9,258 bases of DNA, taken from NCBI GenBank assembly GCA_036558265.1, contig DATBFY010000393.1, positions 1 to 9,258 of the forward strand, in the 5' to 3' direction. The notes beneath the pieces are model-generated. The model ran no database searches and was not told the origin of the DNA. It was given only the letters and a program-made list of their open reading frames with translations. Below, piece by piece: positions 1-7,197 of the stretch (position 1 is its first letter; each line of letters opens with the position of its first letter). Source of the stretch: RYN-433 sp036558265. GTDB taxonomy: Bacteria > Planctomycetota > Phycisphaerae > Tepidisphaerales > Tepidisphaeraceae. The position numbers and the translations under genes are program-made.

Positions 1-642
1 CTCGGACACACCCAGAACGGCAACAACAACACCTACTGCCAGGACGACGACCTGACCTGGCTGGATTGGGACCTGGACGAGCGGCGGCGGAAGTTCCTCG
101 ACTTCGTCAGATGGTGCACCGGGATCTTCCGCGAGCAACCGGTGCTGCAGCGGCGCAAGTTCTTCAACGGTCGCGCGATCCGCGGCGCCAACATCAAGGA
201 CATCACGTTCTTCGACAACTTCGGGAACGAGATGTCCGACGAGGCGTGGAACACGGGGTGGGTTCGGTGCCTGGGCGTGCGCCTGGCGGGAGACCTGATC
301 AACGAACAGGACGAGCGCGGCGAGCCGATCAGGGGCGACACGCTCCTGCTCATGATGAACGCCCACTGGGAACAGTTGCCGTTCGTCCTGCCCAAAACCC
401 GCACCGAGCACGTCTGGGAAATGCTGGTGGACACCGCCGAGCGCCCGGACATCCCGCTGGTGTGGAAGGGCGGCCAGGAATATCCACTGTACGGGCGCTC
501 GCTGGCGGTGTTGAGGACCAACGTTCCCGAGCAGGCCGGGACACGCTTGTCGCCCAGCCAGGTGGACACGCTGCGACGCAAGGCCAGGCGGCCCAACTTG
601 CCCGCCCCCGGTGACGGGCAGCGCGGCGGCGGCGGCGTGTGA
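1..642 (+). CDS. glgX: Glycogen debranching enzyme GlgX, C-terminal part (5' truncated by window edge)
   Basis: This is the last 213 residues of a GlgX/TreX-type debranching enzyme (GH13), open from the first base in frame 1 to a TGA at 640-642. GlgX hydrolyses alpha-1,6 branch points of glycogen in the cytoplasm and releases linear maltodextrins. The fragment begins with GHTQNGNNNTYCQDD, the conserved stretch that follows the catalytic domain's last active-site motif, then LTWLDWDL. Further family landmarks are the FFNGR motif near residue 54, a W-rich segment around DEAWNTGW and LLLMMNAHWEQLPFVLP, typical of the C-terminal beta domain. The three catalytic acids lie upstream of the window. 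The extreme C-terminus is a low-complexity Gly tail (GQRGGGGV) encoded by a short GGC run. The next gene is treZ, 31 nt downstream on the same strand, which fits a glycogen-to-trehalose operon. Family identity is secure. A TreX label would be equally acceptable. Confidence 0.95.
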   Translation, partial: LGHTQNGNNNTYCQDDDLTWLDWDLDERRRKFLDFVRWCTGIFREQPVLQRRKFFNGRAIRGANIKDITFFDNFGNEMSDEAWNTGWVRCLGVRLAGDLINEQDERGEPIRGDTLLLMMNAHWEQLPFVLPKTRTEHVWEMLVDTAERPDIPLVWKGGQEYPLYGRSLAVLRTNVPEQAGTRLSPSQVDTLRRKARRPNLPAPGDGQRGGGGV

Positions 643-673
643 CCGGTCATCGAACGCACGGGGTTGTCAACGG

Positions 674-2623
674 ATGGACCAACAGGGATCAGTCGTGCCA
701 CAGGGCAGGCGCCTGGCCGTCGGCGCGGAAGTGCTGCCGGGCGGCGGCGTGCACTTCCGCGTGTGGGCGCCGCGGCGACGTGCGTTGGACGTCGTCTTCG
801 AAGGACGCGACGCGCCCTCCCCTGTCCCGCTGAAGGCCGAGGCCGGTGGTTACTTCTCCGGTGCGGCGACCGCGGCGCGCGCCGGCGCGCTCTACCGGTA
901 TCGCCTGGACGGAGGAGACGCCTTTCCCGATCCCGCCTCGCGATTTCAGCCCCAGGGGCCGCACGGTCCGTCCCAGGTCGTCGATCCGGCCGTGTTCCAG
1001 TGGAGCGATGCCCGGTGGGCCGGTGTCGGCCCGGCGGGGCAGGTGATCTACGAGATGCACGTGGGCACGTTCACGCACCAGGGAACGTGGCAGGCCGCCA
1101 TGCGCGAATTGGCGGCGCTCAAGGAGCTTGGCGTCACGCTCGTCGAGGTGATGCCCGTCGCCGACTTCGCCGGCACATTCGGTTGGGGCTACGACGGCGT
1201 GAACCTCTTCGCCCCGACGCGACTGTACGGATCGCCCGATGATTTCAAAGCATTCGTGGATCGCGCGCACGCGCTGGGGATGGGCGTGATCCTCGACGTC
1301 GTTTACAACCACCTGGGTCCCGACGGCAACTACATGGGTAAGTTCGCCCAGACCTTTTTCAGTCAACGACATCACACCGACTGGGGCAACGCCATCAACT
1401 TTGACGGCGACGGCTGCGGCGGCGTGCGCGACTTTTACCTCGCGAACGCGCGCTACTGGATCGAGGAGTTCCACCTCGACGGCTACCGCTTTGACGCCAC
1501 CCAGAACATCTACGACGATTCGCCCGACCATATCCTGGCCGCCATAACCCGCACCGCGCGACGGGCCGCCGGCCAAAGGCGGATCTTCCTGGTGAACGAG
1601 AACGAGCCCCAGCACACGCGCCTGGTGCGACCACAGGACCAGGGCGGCTTCGGCATGGACGCGCTCTGGAACGACGACTTCCACCACGCCGCCATGGTCG
1701 CCCTCTCGGGTCGCAATGAAGCGTACTACACCGATTACCTGGGCCGACCGCAGGAGTTCATCTCAGCCGCCAAGTGGGGCTACCTCTACCAGGGCCAGCG
1801 TTATCACTGGCAGCGCCAGCGCCGCGGGACGCCGGGCCTCGACCTGCCGCCGACCGCCTTTGTCAATTACATCCAGAATCACGACCAGGTCGCCAACAGC
1901 GCGCGGGGGTATCGCGCGCATCAGCTCGCCAGCCCGGGCCAGTTGAAGGCCATGACCGCCCTGCTCCTGCTCATGCCGCAGACGCCGATGCTCTTTCAGG
2001 GCCAGGAGTTCGCCGCGTCCAGCACGTTCCACTATTTCGCCGACCACGAGCCCGAGCTCGCCAGGCAGGTCCACGCCGGCCGGGCGAGGGATCTCAGCCA
2101 GTTCCCCAGCGTCGCGCGCCCCGAGGTGCAGGCCTGCCTGTTGGACCCGGCGGACTGCCGCACCTTCGAGCGCAGCAGGATCGACCTGGCGGAGCGCTCC
2201 ACGCCGGGGCATGCCGAGGTCTACGCGCTGCACAAGGACCTGCTCAAGCTCCGCCGCGAGGAAGCTTGCTTCCGCCGGGTGCAGCGTCGCGGTGACATCG
2301 ACGGGGCGATCGTCGGCCCCGATGCCTTCGTGCTCCGCTACTTTGGAGAGAACGGCGACGACCGGCTGCTGGTCGTGAACCTCGGCGTCGATCTGCACCT
2401 CACGGTCATCCCCGAGCCGCTGACCGCGCCCCCGGACGGCAAACGCTGGGAAATGCTCTGGTCCAGCGAGCACCCACGCTACGGCGGCTCGGGAAATCCG
2501 CCCCTGGAAACGCGCGGCGAAGACTGGCGCCTGCCCGGAGAAAACTGGCGCCTGCCCGGACGCTGCGCGGTCGTCCTGCGTCCGGTGGATGCGCCCGTCA
2601 CGCCGGACAAGGGCAACCCCTGA
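674..2623 (+). CDS. treZ: Maltooligosyltrehalose trehalohydrolase TreZ
   Basis: TreZ (EC 3.2.1.141, GH13) hydrolyses the alpha-1,4 bond next to the terminal trehalose of maltooligosyltrehalose and frees trehalose in the cytoplasm. The predicted 649-residue protein has an N-terminal CBM48-like beta domain (about 16-105, with GGGVHFRVWAP), a GH13 barrel (about 120-470) and a C-terminal beta domain (about 540-640). Visible motifs are YEMHVGTFT, DVVYNHLGPDGNY and GYRFDATQ with nucleophile Asp274. The proton donor is most likely Glu309 in LVNENE, and NHDQVANSARG holds the third acid, Asp404. The start is uncertain. ATG 674 has only a GGGG 10 nt upstream, whereas GTG 695 has AGGG 7 nt upstream and would give 642 residues. 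The ATG at 611 lies inside glgX and adds a non-family Ala-rich leader, so I rejected it. The length is slightly above the family's usual size of about 560-620. A 7-residue tandem duplication lies near the C-terminus. treY follows after 15 nt. Confidence 0.96.
   Translation: MDQQGSVVPQGRRLAVGAEVLPGGGVHFRVWAPRRRALDVVFEGRDAPSPVPLKAEAGGYFSGAATAARAGALYRYRLDGGDAFPDPASRFQPQGPHGPSQVVDPAVFQWSDARWAGVGPAGQVIYEMHVGTFTHQGTWQAAMRELAALKELGVTLVEVMPVADFAGTFGWGYDGVNLFAPTRLYGSPDDFKAFVDRAHALGMGVILDVVYNHLGPDGNYMGKFAQTFFSQRHHTDWGNAINFDGDGCGGVRDFYLANARYWIEEFHLDGYRFDATQNIYDDSPDHILAAITRTARRAAGQRRIFLVNENEPQHTRLVRPQDQGGFGMDALWNDDFHHAAMVALSGRNEAYYTDYLGRPQEFISAAKWGYLYQGQRYHWQRQRRGTPGLDLPPTAFVNYIQNHDQVANSARGYRAHQLASPGQLKAMTALLLLMPQTPMLFQGQEFAASSTFHYFADHEPELARQVHAGRARDLSQFPSVARPEVQACLLDPADCRTFERSRIDLAERSTPGHAEVYALHKDLLKLRREEACFRRVQRRGDIDGAIVGPDAFVLRYFGENGDDRLLVVNLGVDLHLTVIPEPLTAPPDGKRWEMLWSSEHPRYGGSGNPPLETRGEDWRLPGENWRLPGRCAVVLRPVDAPVTPDKGNP
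2519..2560 (+). repeat. 21-bp tandem duplication inside treZ
   Basis: Two adjacent 21-bp units, 2519-2539 and 2540-2560, are identical except at their fourth base (G at 2522, A at 2543). They encode EDWRLPG and ENWRLPG, TreZ residues 616-622 and 623-629, so the reading frame is kept. The near identity suggests a recent slippage or duplication event. The segment precedes the final strand (RCAVVLRP) of the C-terminal beta domain, so the extra copy probably extends a surface loop or edge strand. Confidence 0.9.
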
Positions 2624-2638
2624 ACACCCAGGCCCGCC

Positions 2639-5326
2639 ATGGGAACGCACGACGTCACCCCCCTGCCCGAGTCCACCTACCGCGTGCAGTTCCACGCCGG
2701 CTTCACGTTCCGCGACGCCACCGCCATCATCCCCTATCTCGCACATTTGGGCGTCACCCACCTTTACGCCTCTCCGTACCTCAAGGCCAAGCCCGGCAGC
2801 ACTCACGGCTATGACGTGATCGACCACTGCGCACTAAACCCGGAACTGGGCAGCCAGGCCGATTACGATGTAATGGTCGAGGCGCTCAAGCTCCACGGGA
2901 TGTCCCACATCCTCGACATGGTCCCCAACCACGTCGGCGTCGCGACAAATGACAACAAATGGTGGAACGACGTCCTCGCCCACGGCCGCGCATCGAAGTA
3001 CGCCGACTACTTCGACATCGCCTGGCGCGGCTCGCCCCGCCCCGAGCTCCACGACAAGCTGCTCCTGCCCGTCCTGGGCAAACCCTATGCGCGGGCCCTG
3101 GAGAGCGGCGAGCTCCGCCTCGCATCCGATGATGACGGCAACTTCGCCGTCCATTACTACGATCGCCGCTTCCCCATCGACCCGCAGACCTACCCGATCA
3201 TCCGGCAGCACAGCCTCAAACGGCTGAACGGTCACGTCGGCCACCCCGCCAGCTTCGACGCCCTCGACGACCTCCTGAACTGCCAGCACTATCGCCTGGC
3301 GTATTGGCGCGTGGCTTCCGACGAGATCAATTACCGCCGATTCTTCGACATCAACGACCTCGCCGCACTGGCCATGGAGCGGCCCGAAGTCTTCGAGGCC
3401 ACCCACGCCTTCGTCCTCCGCCTGCTCGCCGAGGGCAAGCTCGCCGGCCTGCGCATCGACCACCCCGACGGACTCTATGATCCCAGGCAATACCTCGAGC
3501 GCCTCCAATTACACTACGCCGCCGCAGTCAGCGCCGACCCGGCCAGCAAGCCGCTCTACGTCGTCGTCGAGAAGATCCTCGCCGCCGATGAACCGCTGCC
3601 GCCCGATTGGCCCGTCCACGGCACCAGCGGATACGACTTCCTCAACAAGATCAACGGCCTGTTCATTCAGCGCGAAAACGAGGACGCCCTCACGCGCGTC
3701 TACGACCGCTTCACGGGCGACCCTAGCCCCTTCCCCGACATCGTCTACTGCAAGAAGCTCCTGATCCTCGACACCGCCTTCGCCAGCGAGTTGCAGATGC
3801 TCGCCAATCGCCTGGCACGCCTGGCCGCGGAGCACCGCTCTTCCCGTGACTTCACCGATCGGGGCCTGCGCCATGCCCTGCGCGAGATCGTCGCCTGCTT
3901 CCCCGTCTATCGCTCCTACATCTCGACACAAGGAGTCCACGCGTCCGACATTGCCCACGTCGAAACCGCGGTCGAAGAGGCAATCCGTCGCAACCCCAAC
4001 GTTGACGCCTCCATCTTCCATTTTATCCGCGACACGATCCTCCTCCGCATCCCACCGAACATGACTGAAGCCGAGCGGGGCGATCGCATCAAGTTTGCGG
4101 CCAAGTTTCAACAATTGACCGCACCCGTCACCGCAAAAGGCGTCGAGGACACCGCATTCTACGTCTACAACCGCTTCACCTCCCTTAATGAGGTTGGCGG
4201 TGATCCAGGTTTATTCGGCATCTCGCCGGACGATCTCCACCAGTACCTGGCCAATCGCCAGGCTAACTGGCCCCACGCCCTCTCCGCGCTTTCCACGCAC
4301 GACACGAAGCGCAGCGAAGACGTGCGCGCCCGCCTCAACGTGCTCTCGGAAATTCCCGAGGAATGGGCCGCCGCCGTCGAACGGTGGTCCCGAATCAACG
4401 AGTCTCATCGCGCGGAGATGGCCGGACTCAACGTCCCCGGTCCCAACGAGGAATACCTACTCTATCAGACGCTGGTCGGCGCCTGGCCGATCGATCCCGC
4501 CGATGAAGGCGAGCCGTTGCTCAGCCGCATCCTGGCGTACATGGAAAAAGCCCTGCGTGAAGCGAAGGTCTTCACCCATTGGACCGATCCCAACGCCGAT
4601 TACGAGCAGGCCGTCCAGACCTTCATCACGCGCATCCTCGACCCGCGCAGCGGCGGGGACTTCCTCGCCGACTTCCGCCCCTTCCAGCGCCGCATCAGTG
4701 ACCTGGGTCTGATCAACTCCCTTGCTCAGACCGTTCTCCGCCTGACTGCCCCCGGCGCCCCCGACACGTACCGGGGCAGCGAACTGTGGGACTTCAGCCT
4801 CGTTGATCCCGACAACCGCCGTCCGGTCGATTACGCGCGCCGACAGCGAATGCTGGCCGAGCTCCAATCGGGCTTCACCAAAGCCGGCGAAGACCGCCGC
4901 GCCCTCGCCCGCGAGCTGCTGCGATCGAAGAACGATGGCCGGATCAAGATGTACGTCACGTCAACCCTCCTAACCCACCGGCGAGCAAACCCCGGCCTCT
5001 TCTCGCACGGCCGGTACACCCCGGGCCAGCCCACCGGCCCCCGCGCCGACCACGTCTTCGCCTTCGCCCGCGAACACGCCGGCGGCCAAGCCATCGTCAT
5101 CGTCCCTCGACTAGTCCACAGCCTGACACGTGACGAAACCGACGCCCCGCACGGCGAACAAGCATGGCGAGGCACGGCCTTGCAGTTCGAACTCTCACCG
5201 ACGCCGGCCCCGTATCACAACGTCTTCACCGGCGCGCAGGTTCACCCCACCAACGTCAGCGGGCGCATCATGCTCCACTTGGCGCAGACAATCGCCGACT
5301 TCCCCGTCGCGGTGCTGGTCGGTTGA
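2639..5326 (+). CDS. treY: Maltooligosyltrehalose synthase TreY
   Basis: TreY (EC 5.4.99.15, GH13) is an intramolecular transglucosylase that turns the reducing-end alpha-1,4 bond of a maltodextrin into an alpha,alpha-1,1 bond, making the substrate for TreZ. The 895-residue protein starts with the family hallmark STYRVQFHAGFTF (12-24), then HLYASPYLKA and STHGYDV. Later come MVPNHVG (94-100), GLRIDHPDGL with nucleophile Asp274, VVVEKIL with acid/base Glu311, and LSTHDTKRSEDVRARL with the stabilising Asp555. A long insertion between the second and third acids, including AKGVEDTAFY (499-508), is typical of TreY. Near the C-terminus PGAPDTYRGSELW (705-717) and DPDNRRPVDY are also characteristic. 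The length fits the longer bacterial forms. The ATG is preceded by AGG at 2630-2632, 6 nt upstream. treY is in the same frame as treZ, separated by one TGA and five codons. No terminator is evident in the 24 nt between treY and the convergent gene. Confidence 0.97.
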   Translation: MGTHDVTPLPESTYRVQFHAGFTFRDATAIIPYLAHLGVTHLYASPYLKAKPGSTHGYDVIDHCALNPELGSQADYDVMVEALKLHGMSHILDMVPNHVGVATNDNKWWNDVLAHGRASKYADYFDIAWRGSPRPELHDKLLLPVLGKPYARALESGELRLASDDDGNFAVHYYDRRFPIDPQTYPIIRQHSLKRLNGHVGHPASFDALDDLLNCQHYRLAYWRVASDEINYRRFFDINDLAALAMERPEVFEATHAFVLRLLAEGKLAGLRIDHPDGLYDPRQYLERLQLHYAAAVSADPASKPLYVVVEKILAADEPLPPDWPVHGTSGYDFLNKINGLFIQRENEDALTRVYDRFTGDPSPFPDIVYCKKLLILDTAFASELQMLANRLARLAAEHRSSRDFTDRGLRHALREIVACFPVYRSYISTQGVHASDIAHVETAVEEAIRRNPNVDASIFHFIRDTILLRIPPNMTEAERGDRIKFAAKFQQLTAPVTAKGVEDTAFYVYNRFTSLNEVGGDPGLFGISPDDLHQYLANRQANWPHALSALSTHDTKRSEDVRARLNVLSEIPEEWAAAVERWSRINESHRAEMAGLNVPGPNEEYLLYQTLVGAWPIDPADEGEPLLSRILAYMEKALREAKVFTHWTDPNADYEQAVQTFITRILDPRSGGDFLADFRPFQRRISDLGLINSLAQTVLRLTAPGAPDTYRGSELWDFSLVDPDNRRPVDYARRQRMLAELQSGFTKAGEDRRALARELLRSKNDGRIKMYVTSTLLTHRRANPGLFSHGRYTPGQPTGPRADHVFAFAREHAGGQAIVIVPRLVHSLTRDETDAPHGEQAWRGTALQFELSPTPAPYHNVFTGAQVHPTNVSGRIMLHLAQTIADFPVAVLVG

Positions 5327-5350
5327 CACTTCCTCCGGTGGAGATTGCTC

Positions 5351-5980
5351 TCATCGAGCTGACGGCGCATTTGTCCAGAACGAATCCCCAAATTGATGCA
5401 TCGGATCGACAGTGAGAATCTGCTCGCATATCCCAAGCGCCGCCTTGCTGTTTCCAGCACGAAGCGCCTCGGCGGCCCGATTTGACAGCGCATCGAGAGT
5501 CCGTTCCCGATCCGCGGTATCAATGATCACGTGGTCGATTTCGTCGTGGACGCCTCTCTTACGGTCTTCCTCGTCCTCACGAGCGCGGCGCGCTCGCTGC
5601 GCGGCATTTAGCGCTTCCTGTAACTTCGTCCCGTCGCGCTCGACGCGATTGCGCACCGCCGAGATCTGTCTGTAGAAGTCGGCGATTTCACCTCCCCGAA
5701 ACAGGTTCGCTTCTATCCGAACCGGAAACTCGCCTCGCAGAAGCGCAACCGCAGCATCCTCCACCTGACCTGAGTCCAAAGATTGCCGGGCGATCTGCAA
5801 TTGCGTCGTGAACTGCTGTCGGATCTCGCCACGACGAATCTGGTGCGCACGGAACGTGCGATATCGAGGCACCGCAAGCCAGTACGAGACGCCCAGCACT
5901 GCCGCGATCACGAGGGCAGACCAGAACCACCGTCGATACGACCTCGGCGGCTGCGCATAAGTTAGCGCCTGCGCCATCAT
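5351..5980 (-). CDS. Hypothetical single-pass membrane protein with coiled coil and TPR-like helices
   Basis: I do not recognise this 209-residue protein. A basic N-terminus (RSYRR) is followed by one hydrophobic segment, about residues 19-38, and then a mostly charged remainder. Residues about 56-85 (FTTQLQIARQSLDSG...AAVALL) and 163-196 (LSNRAAEALRAGNSKAALGICEQILTVDP) have the A/G/A spacing of tetratricopeptide-like helix pairs. Between them, about 102-150, lies a highly charged helix likely to form a coiled coil, containing RRAREDEEDRKR. The positive-inside rule places the N-terminus in the cytoplasm and the rest outside the membrane, possibly acting as a scaffold in the periplasm. Two adjacent ATGs (5980 and 5977) compete. 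AGGG lies 4 nt from the first and 7 nt from the second, so the second may be used. The gene is convergent with treY and lies 98 nt downstream of the TIM-barrel gene on the same strand. Its sampled GC, about 55-57%, is below that of its neighbours, so it may be under different selection or imported. The reading frame looks real. Its function is unknown. Confidence 0.8.
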   Translation of the reverse strand: MMAQALTYAQPPRSYRRWFWSALVIAAVLGVSYWLAVPRYRTFRAHQIRRGEIRQQFTTQLQIARQSLDSGQVEDAAVALLRGEFPVRIEANLFRGGEIADFYRQISAVRNRVERDGTKLQEALNAAQRARRAREDEEDRKRGVHDEIDHVIIDTADRERTLDALSNRAAEALRAGNSKAALGICEQILTVDPMHQFGDSFWTNAPSAR

Positions 5981-6018
5981 CCAACCCTACGCGTACCCTG
6001 ACATCGCAATCCCACGCG

Positions 6019-6058
6019 GGGCGGCGCATCGGTTGTCTTAGTGACCGACGCGCCGCCC
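6019..6058 (-). terminator. Strong hairpin downstream of the TIM-barrel gene
   Basis: Arms at 6019-6033 (GGGCGGCGCATCGGT) and 6044-6058 form a 15-bp stem with a 10-nt loop. In plus-strand RNA there is one A-C mismatch. In minus-strand RNA the same position is a G-U pair, so the stem is fully paired only in the minus transcript, as expected for a terminator of the gene ending at 6079, 20 nt away. No U-run follows the stem on the minus strand, so it may be a non-canonical or factor-assisted terminator, or an mRNA-stabilising 3' end. Confidence 0.55.
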
Positions 6059-6078
6059 GGGATCTCCCTCGCAAATGG

Positions 6079-7041
6079 TCACTTCCCCCCCAACTCCTCG
6101 CACTCCTTCCCGAACCACTCCACGCACTTGGCCATGTTCCCCACCAGTTCCGGCCCCTTGCCGATCTCATACTCGATGTTGTACGTCATCTTCTTGAACG
6201 TCCCGCCGATCTTCCCCTCCTTGGTCTGGCGGTAGCACTCCTCCAGCATCCCCTTCGCATCCCCCGTGCCCGTGCCCCACGGCACGTCGTGGGCCTTGGT
6301 GTTGCCGAACTCGTTCAGGTCCTTGAAGTGCGACTCGAACACGTGCCCGTCGAGCAGCTTGAGCGCATCGATCGGCTTGACGCCCGACCGCTGCCAGTGT
6401 CCCACGTCCGCACACGAGCCGATCCGCGGATAATTCTGCACCGCCTTCAGCACGTGGTTGGGGTCCCAGTAGTAGCTGGGCTTGGGATGGTTGTGCAGCG
6501 CGACGTCGATGTTGTATTCATCCGCGAGCTTTTCGATCATGTCGAACTGTTTCTCAGTGGCTTCGCTGACGATCCGCTCCATCCCGAAATCCTTGGCGAA
6601 TTGGAAGAGCTTGCGCGCCCCCTGCTCGTCCGCCGGGATCCCGATCACCCCGATCGACAGGATCTTGATCCCGGTCTGGTTGAGCTTCTGCCGCACCAGG
6701 CCCAGCGACTCCTGCGTCGCGTCCGGGCCGAACTTCACGTTCTTGTACTCGGGCGCGACCGCCTGCCCCGGGAACGCCTCCACGTACTTGATGCCCAGCA
6801 TGTAAAGCGTGTCCAGCGCCTCGGTCAGCGTGCGGTCGCGCAGCGTGTACGCCTGCGAGCCGATCCGCCAGCCGATCTTCTCCGCCGCCTCGCTCGCCTT
6901 CACGCCCGTCTCGCGCGTCTTCACCGGGTCCAGCGCCCCGAGGATCTTCGGGTCGCCGATCAGCTCCTTGGGGGCATCCGCCGCGACCGCTGCCAATGAC
7001 GACACCAGGAGCAGTGCGCAAACCAATGAAAGGGCCTTCAT
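6079..7041 (-). CDS. Secreted sugar isomerase/epimerase-like TIM-barrel protein (AP_endonuc_2 / xylose-isomerase-like fold)
   Basis: The 320-residue protein begins with a clear Sec signal peptide: MK, a hydrophobic core, and AVA before a likely cleavage at residue 20/21 or 21/22. The mature part reads as a xylose-isomerase-like TIM barrel of the sugar phosphate isomerase/epimerase family. Candidate metal or substrate ligands are Glu160 (VSEA), His183/His185 (LHNHPK), Asp212 and His215 (ADVGHW), His238 (ESHFKD) and Glu290 (NIEYE). The Asp-x-x-His and HFKD motifs are typical of this fold. Exported members are frequent in planctomycetes. Some relatives of this fold act on 3-keto-sugars or inosose-type compounds, but the substrate here cannot be read from sequence. 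The ATG at 7041 has a perfect GGAGG 7 nt upstream. The gene is divergent from solA, and a strong hairpin follows its stop. A phosphate-sugar substrate is unlikely if the protein really is exported. Confidence 0.85.
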   Translation of the reverse strand: MKALSLVCALLLVSSLAAVAADAPKELIGDPKILGALDPVKTRETGVKASEAAEKIGWRIGSQAYTLRDRTLTEALDTLYMLGIKYVEAFPGQAVAPEYKNVKFGPDATQESLGLVRQKLNQTGIKILSIGVIGIPADEQGARKLFQFAKDFGMERIVSEATEKQFDMIEKLADEYNIDVALHNHPKPSYYWDPNHVLKAVQNYPRIGSCADVGHWQRSGVKPIDALKLLDGHVFESHFKDLNEFGNTKAHDVPWGTGTGDAKGMLEECYRQTKEGKIGGTFKKMTYNIEYEIGKGPELVGNMAKCVEWFGKECEELGGK

Positions 7042-7048
7042 GATCGTT

Positions 7049-7053
7049 CCTCC
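7049..7053 (-). promoter_or_regulatory. Shine-Dalgarno site of the TIM-barrel gene
   Basis: GGAGG on the minus strand, 7 nt before the ATG at 7041. The ideal sequence and spacing fix the start, which gives a complete signal peptide. Confidence 0.85.
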
Positions 7054-7075
7054 GGATCGGTATCTGAAAGTTCAA

Positions 7076-7103
7076 TTGCCATCCGCCACGAGCGGCATAA
7101 GGT
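7076..7103 (+). promoter_or_regulatory. Possible sigma70-type promoter for solA
   Basis: TTGCCA (7076-7081) and TAAGGT (7098-7103) are spaced by 16 nt and lie about 95 nt upstream of the solA GTG, inside the divergent intergenic region. The -35 box is good and the -10 box is poor. This is a weak prediction, and I could not find a convincing promoter for the opposite gene. Confidence 0.25.
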
Positions 7104-7186
7104 ACACTCCGGCCGCACGCGCCGAAAGCACCGATGATTAGGACAACGCAACCGGCGCAGCGTTGAGGCCGATGGGCTCGGCATTC

Positions 7187-7191
7187 AGGAG
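7187..7191 (+). promoter_or_regulatory. Shine-Dalgarno site of solA
   Basis: AGGAG lies 6 nt before the GTG at 7198. It decides in favour of that non-ATG start, which places the FAD-binding Rossmann motif close to the N-terminus, as the family requires. Confidence 0.85.
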
Positions 7192-7197
7192 CGAATC

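Noticed and set aside
623..637. GGC trinucleotide run at the end of glgX as a possible microsatellite or switch
   Set aside because: It is only about five units, lies in a variable Gly tail and keeps the frame. It is expected by chance at this GC content.
611..673. Upstream ATG of the treZ frame at 611, overlapping glgX
   Set aside because: It would add 21 residues rich in Ala/Ser/Arg with no family similarity, and would overlap the end of glgX by 32 nt. The TreZ core begins well after ATG 674.
689..2827. Long minus-strand open frames opposite treZ and the start of treY (332 and 354 residues)
   Set aside because: High GC leaves antisense frames free of stops. They carry no recognisable motifs, while the plus strand encodes well-conserved enzymes.
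5327..5350. CTCC/GGAG mini-hairpin between treY and the convergent gene
   Set aside because: A 4-bp stem with a 3-nt loop and no U-run is not distinguishable from chance.
7134..7166. Ten-codon mini-ORF (MIRTTQPAQR) ahead of solA as a possible leader peptide
   Set aside because: It has no Shine-Dalgarno, no regulatory codon run and no attenuator-like hairpins after it.
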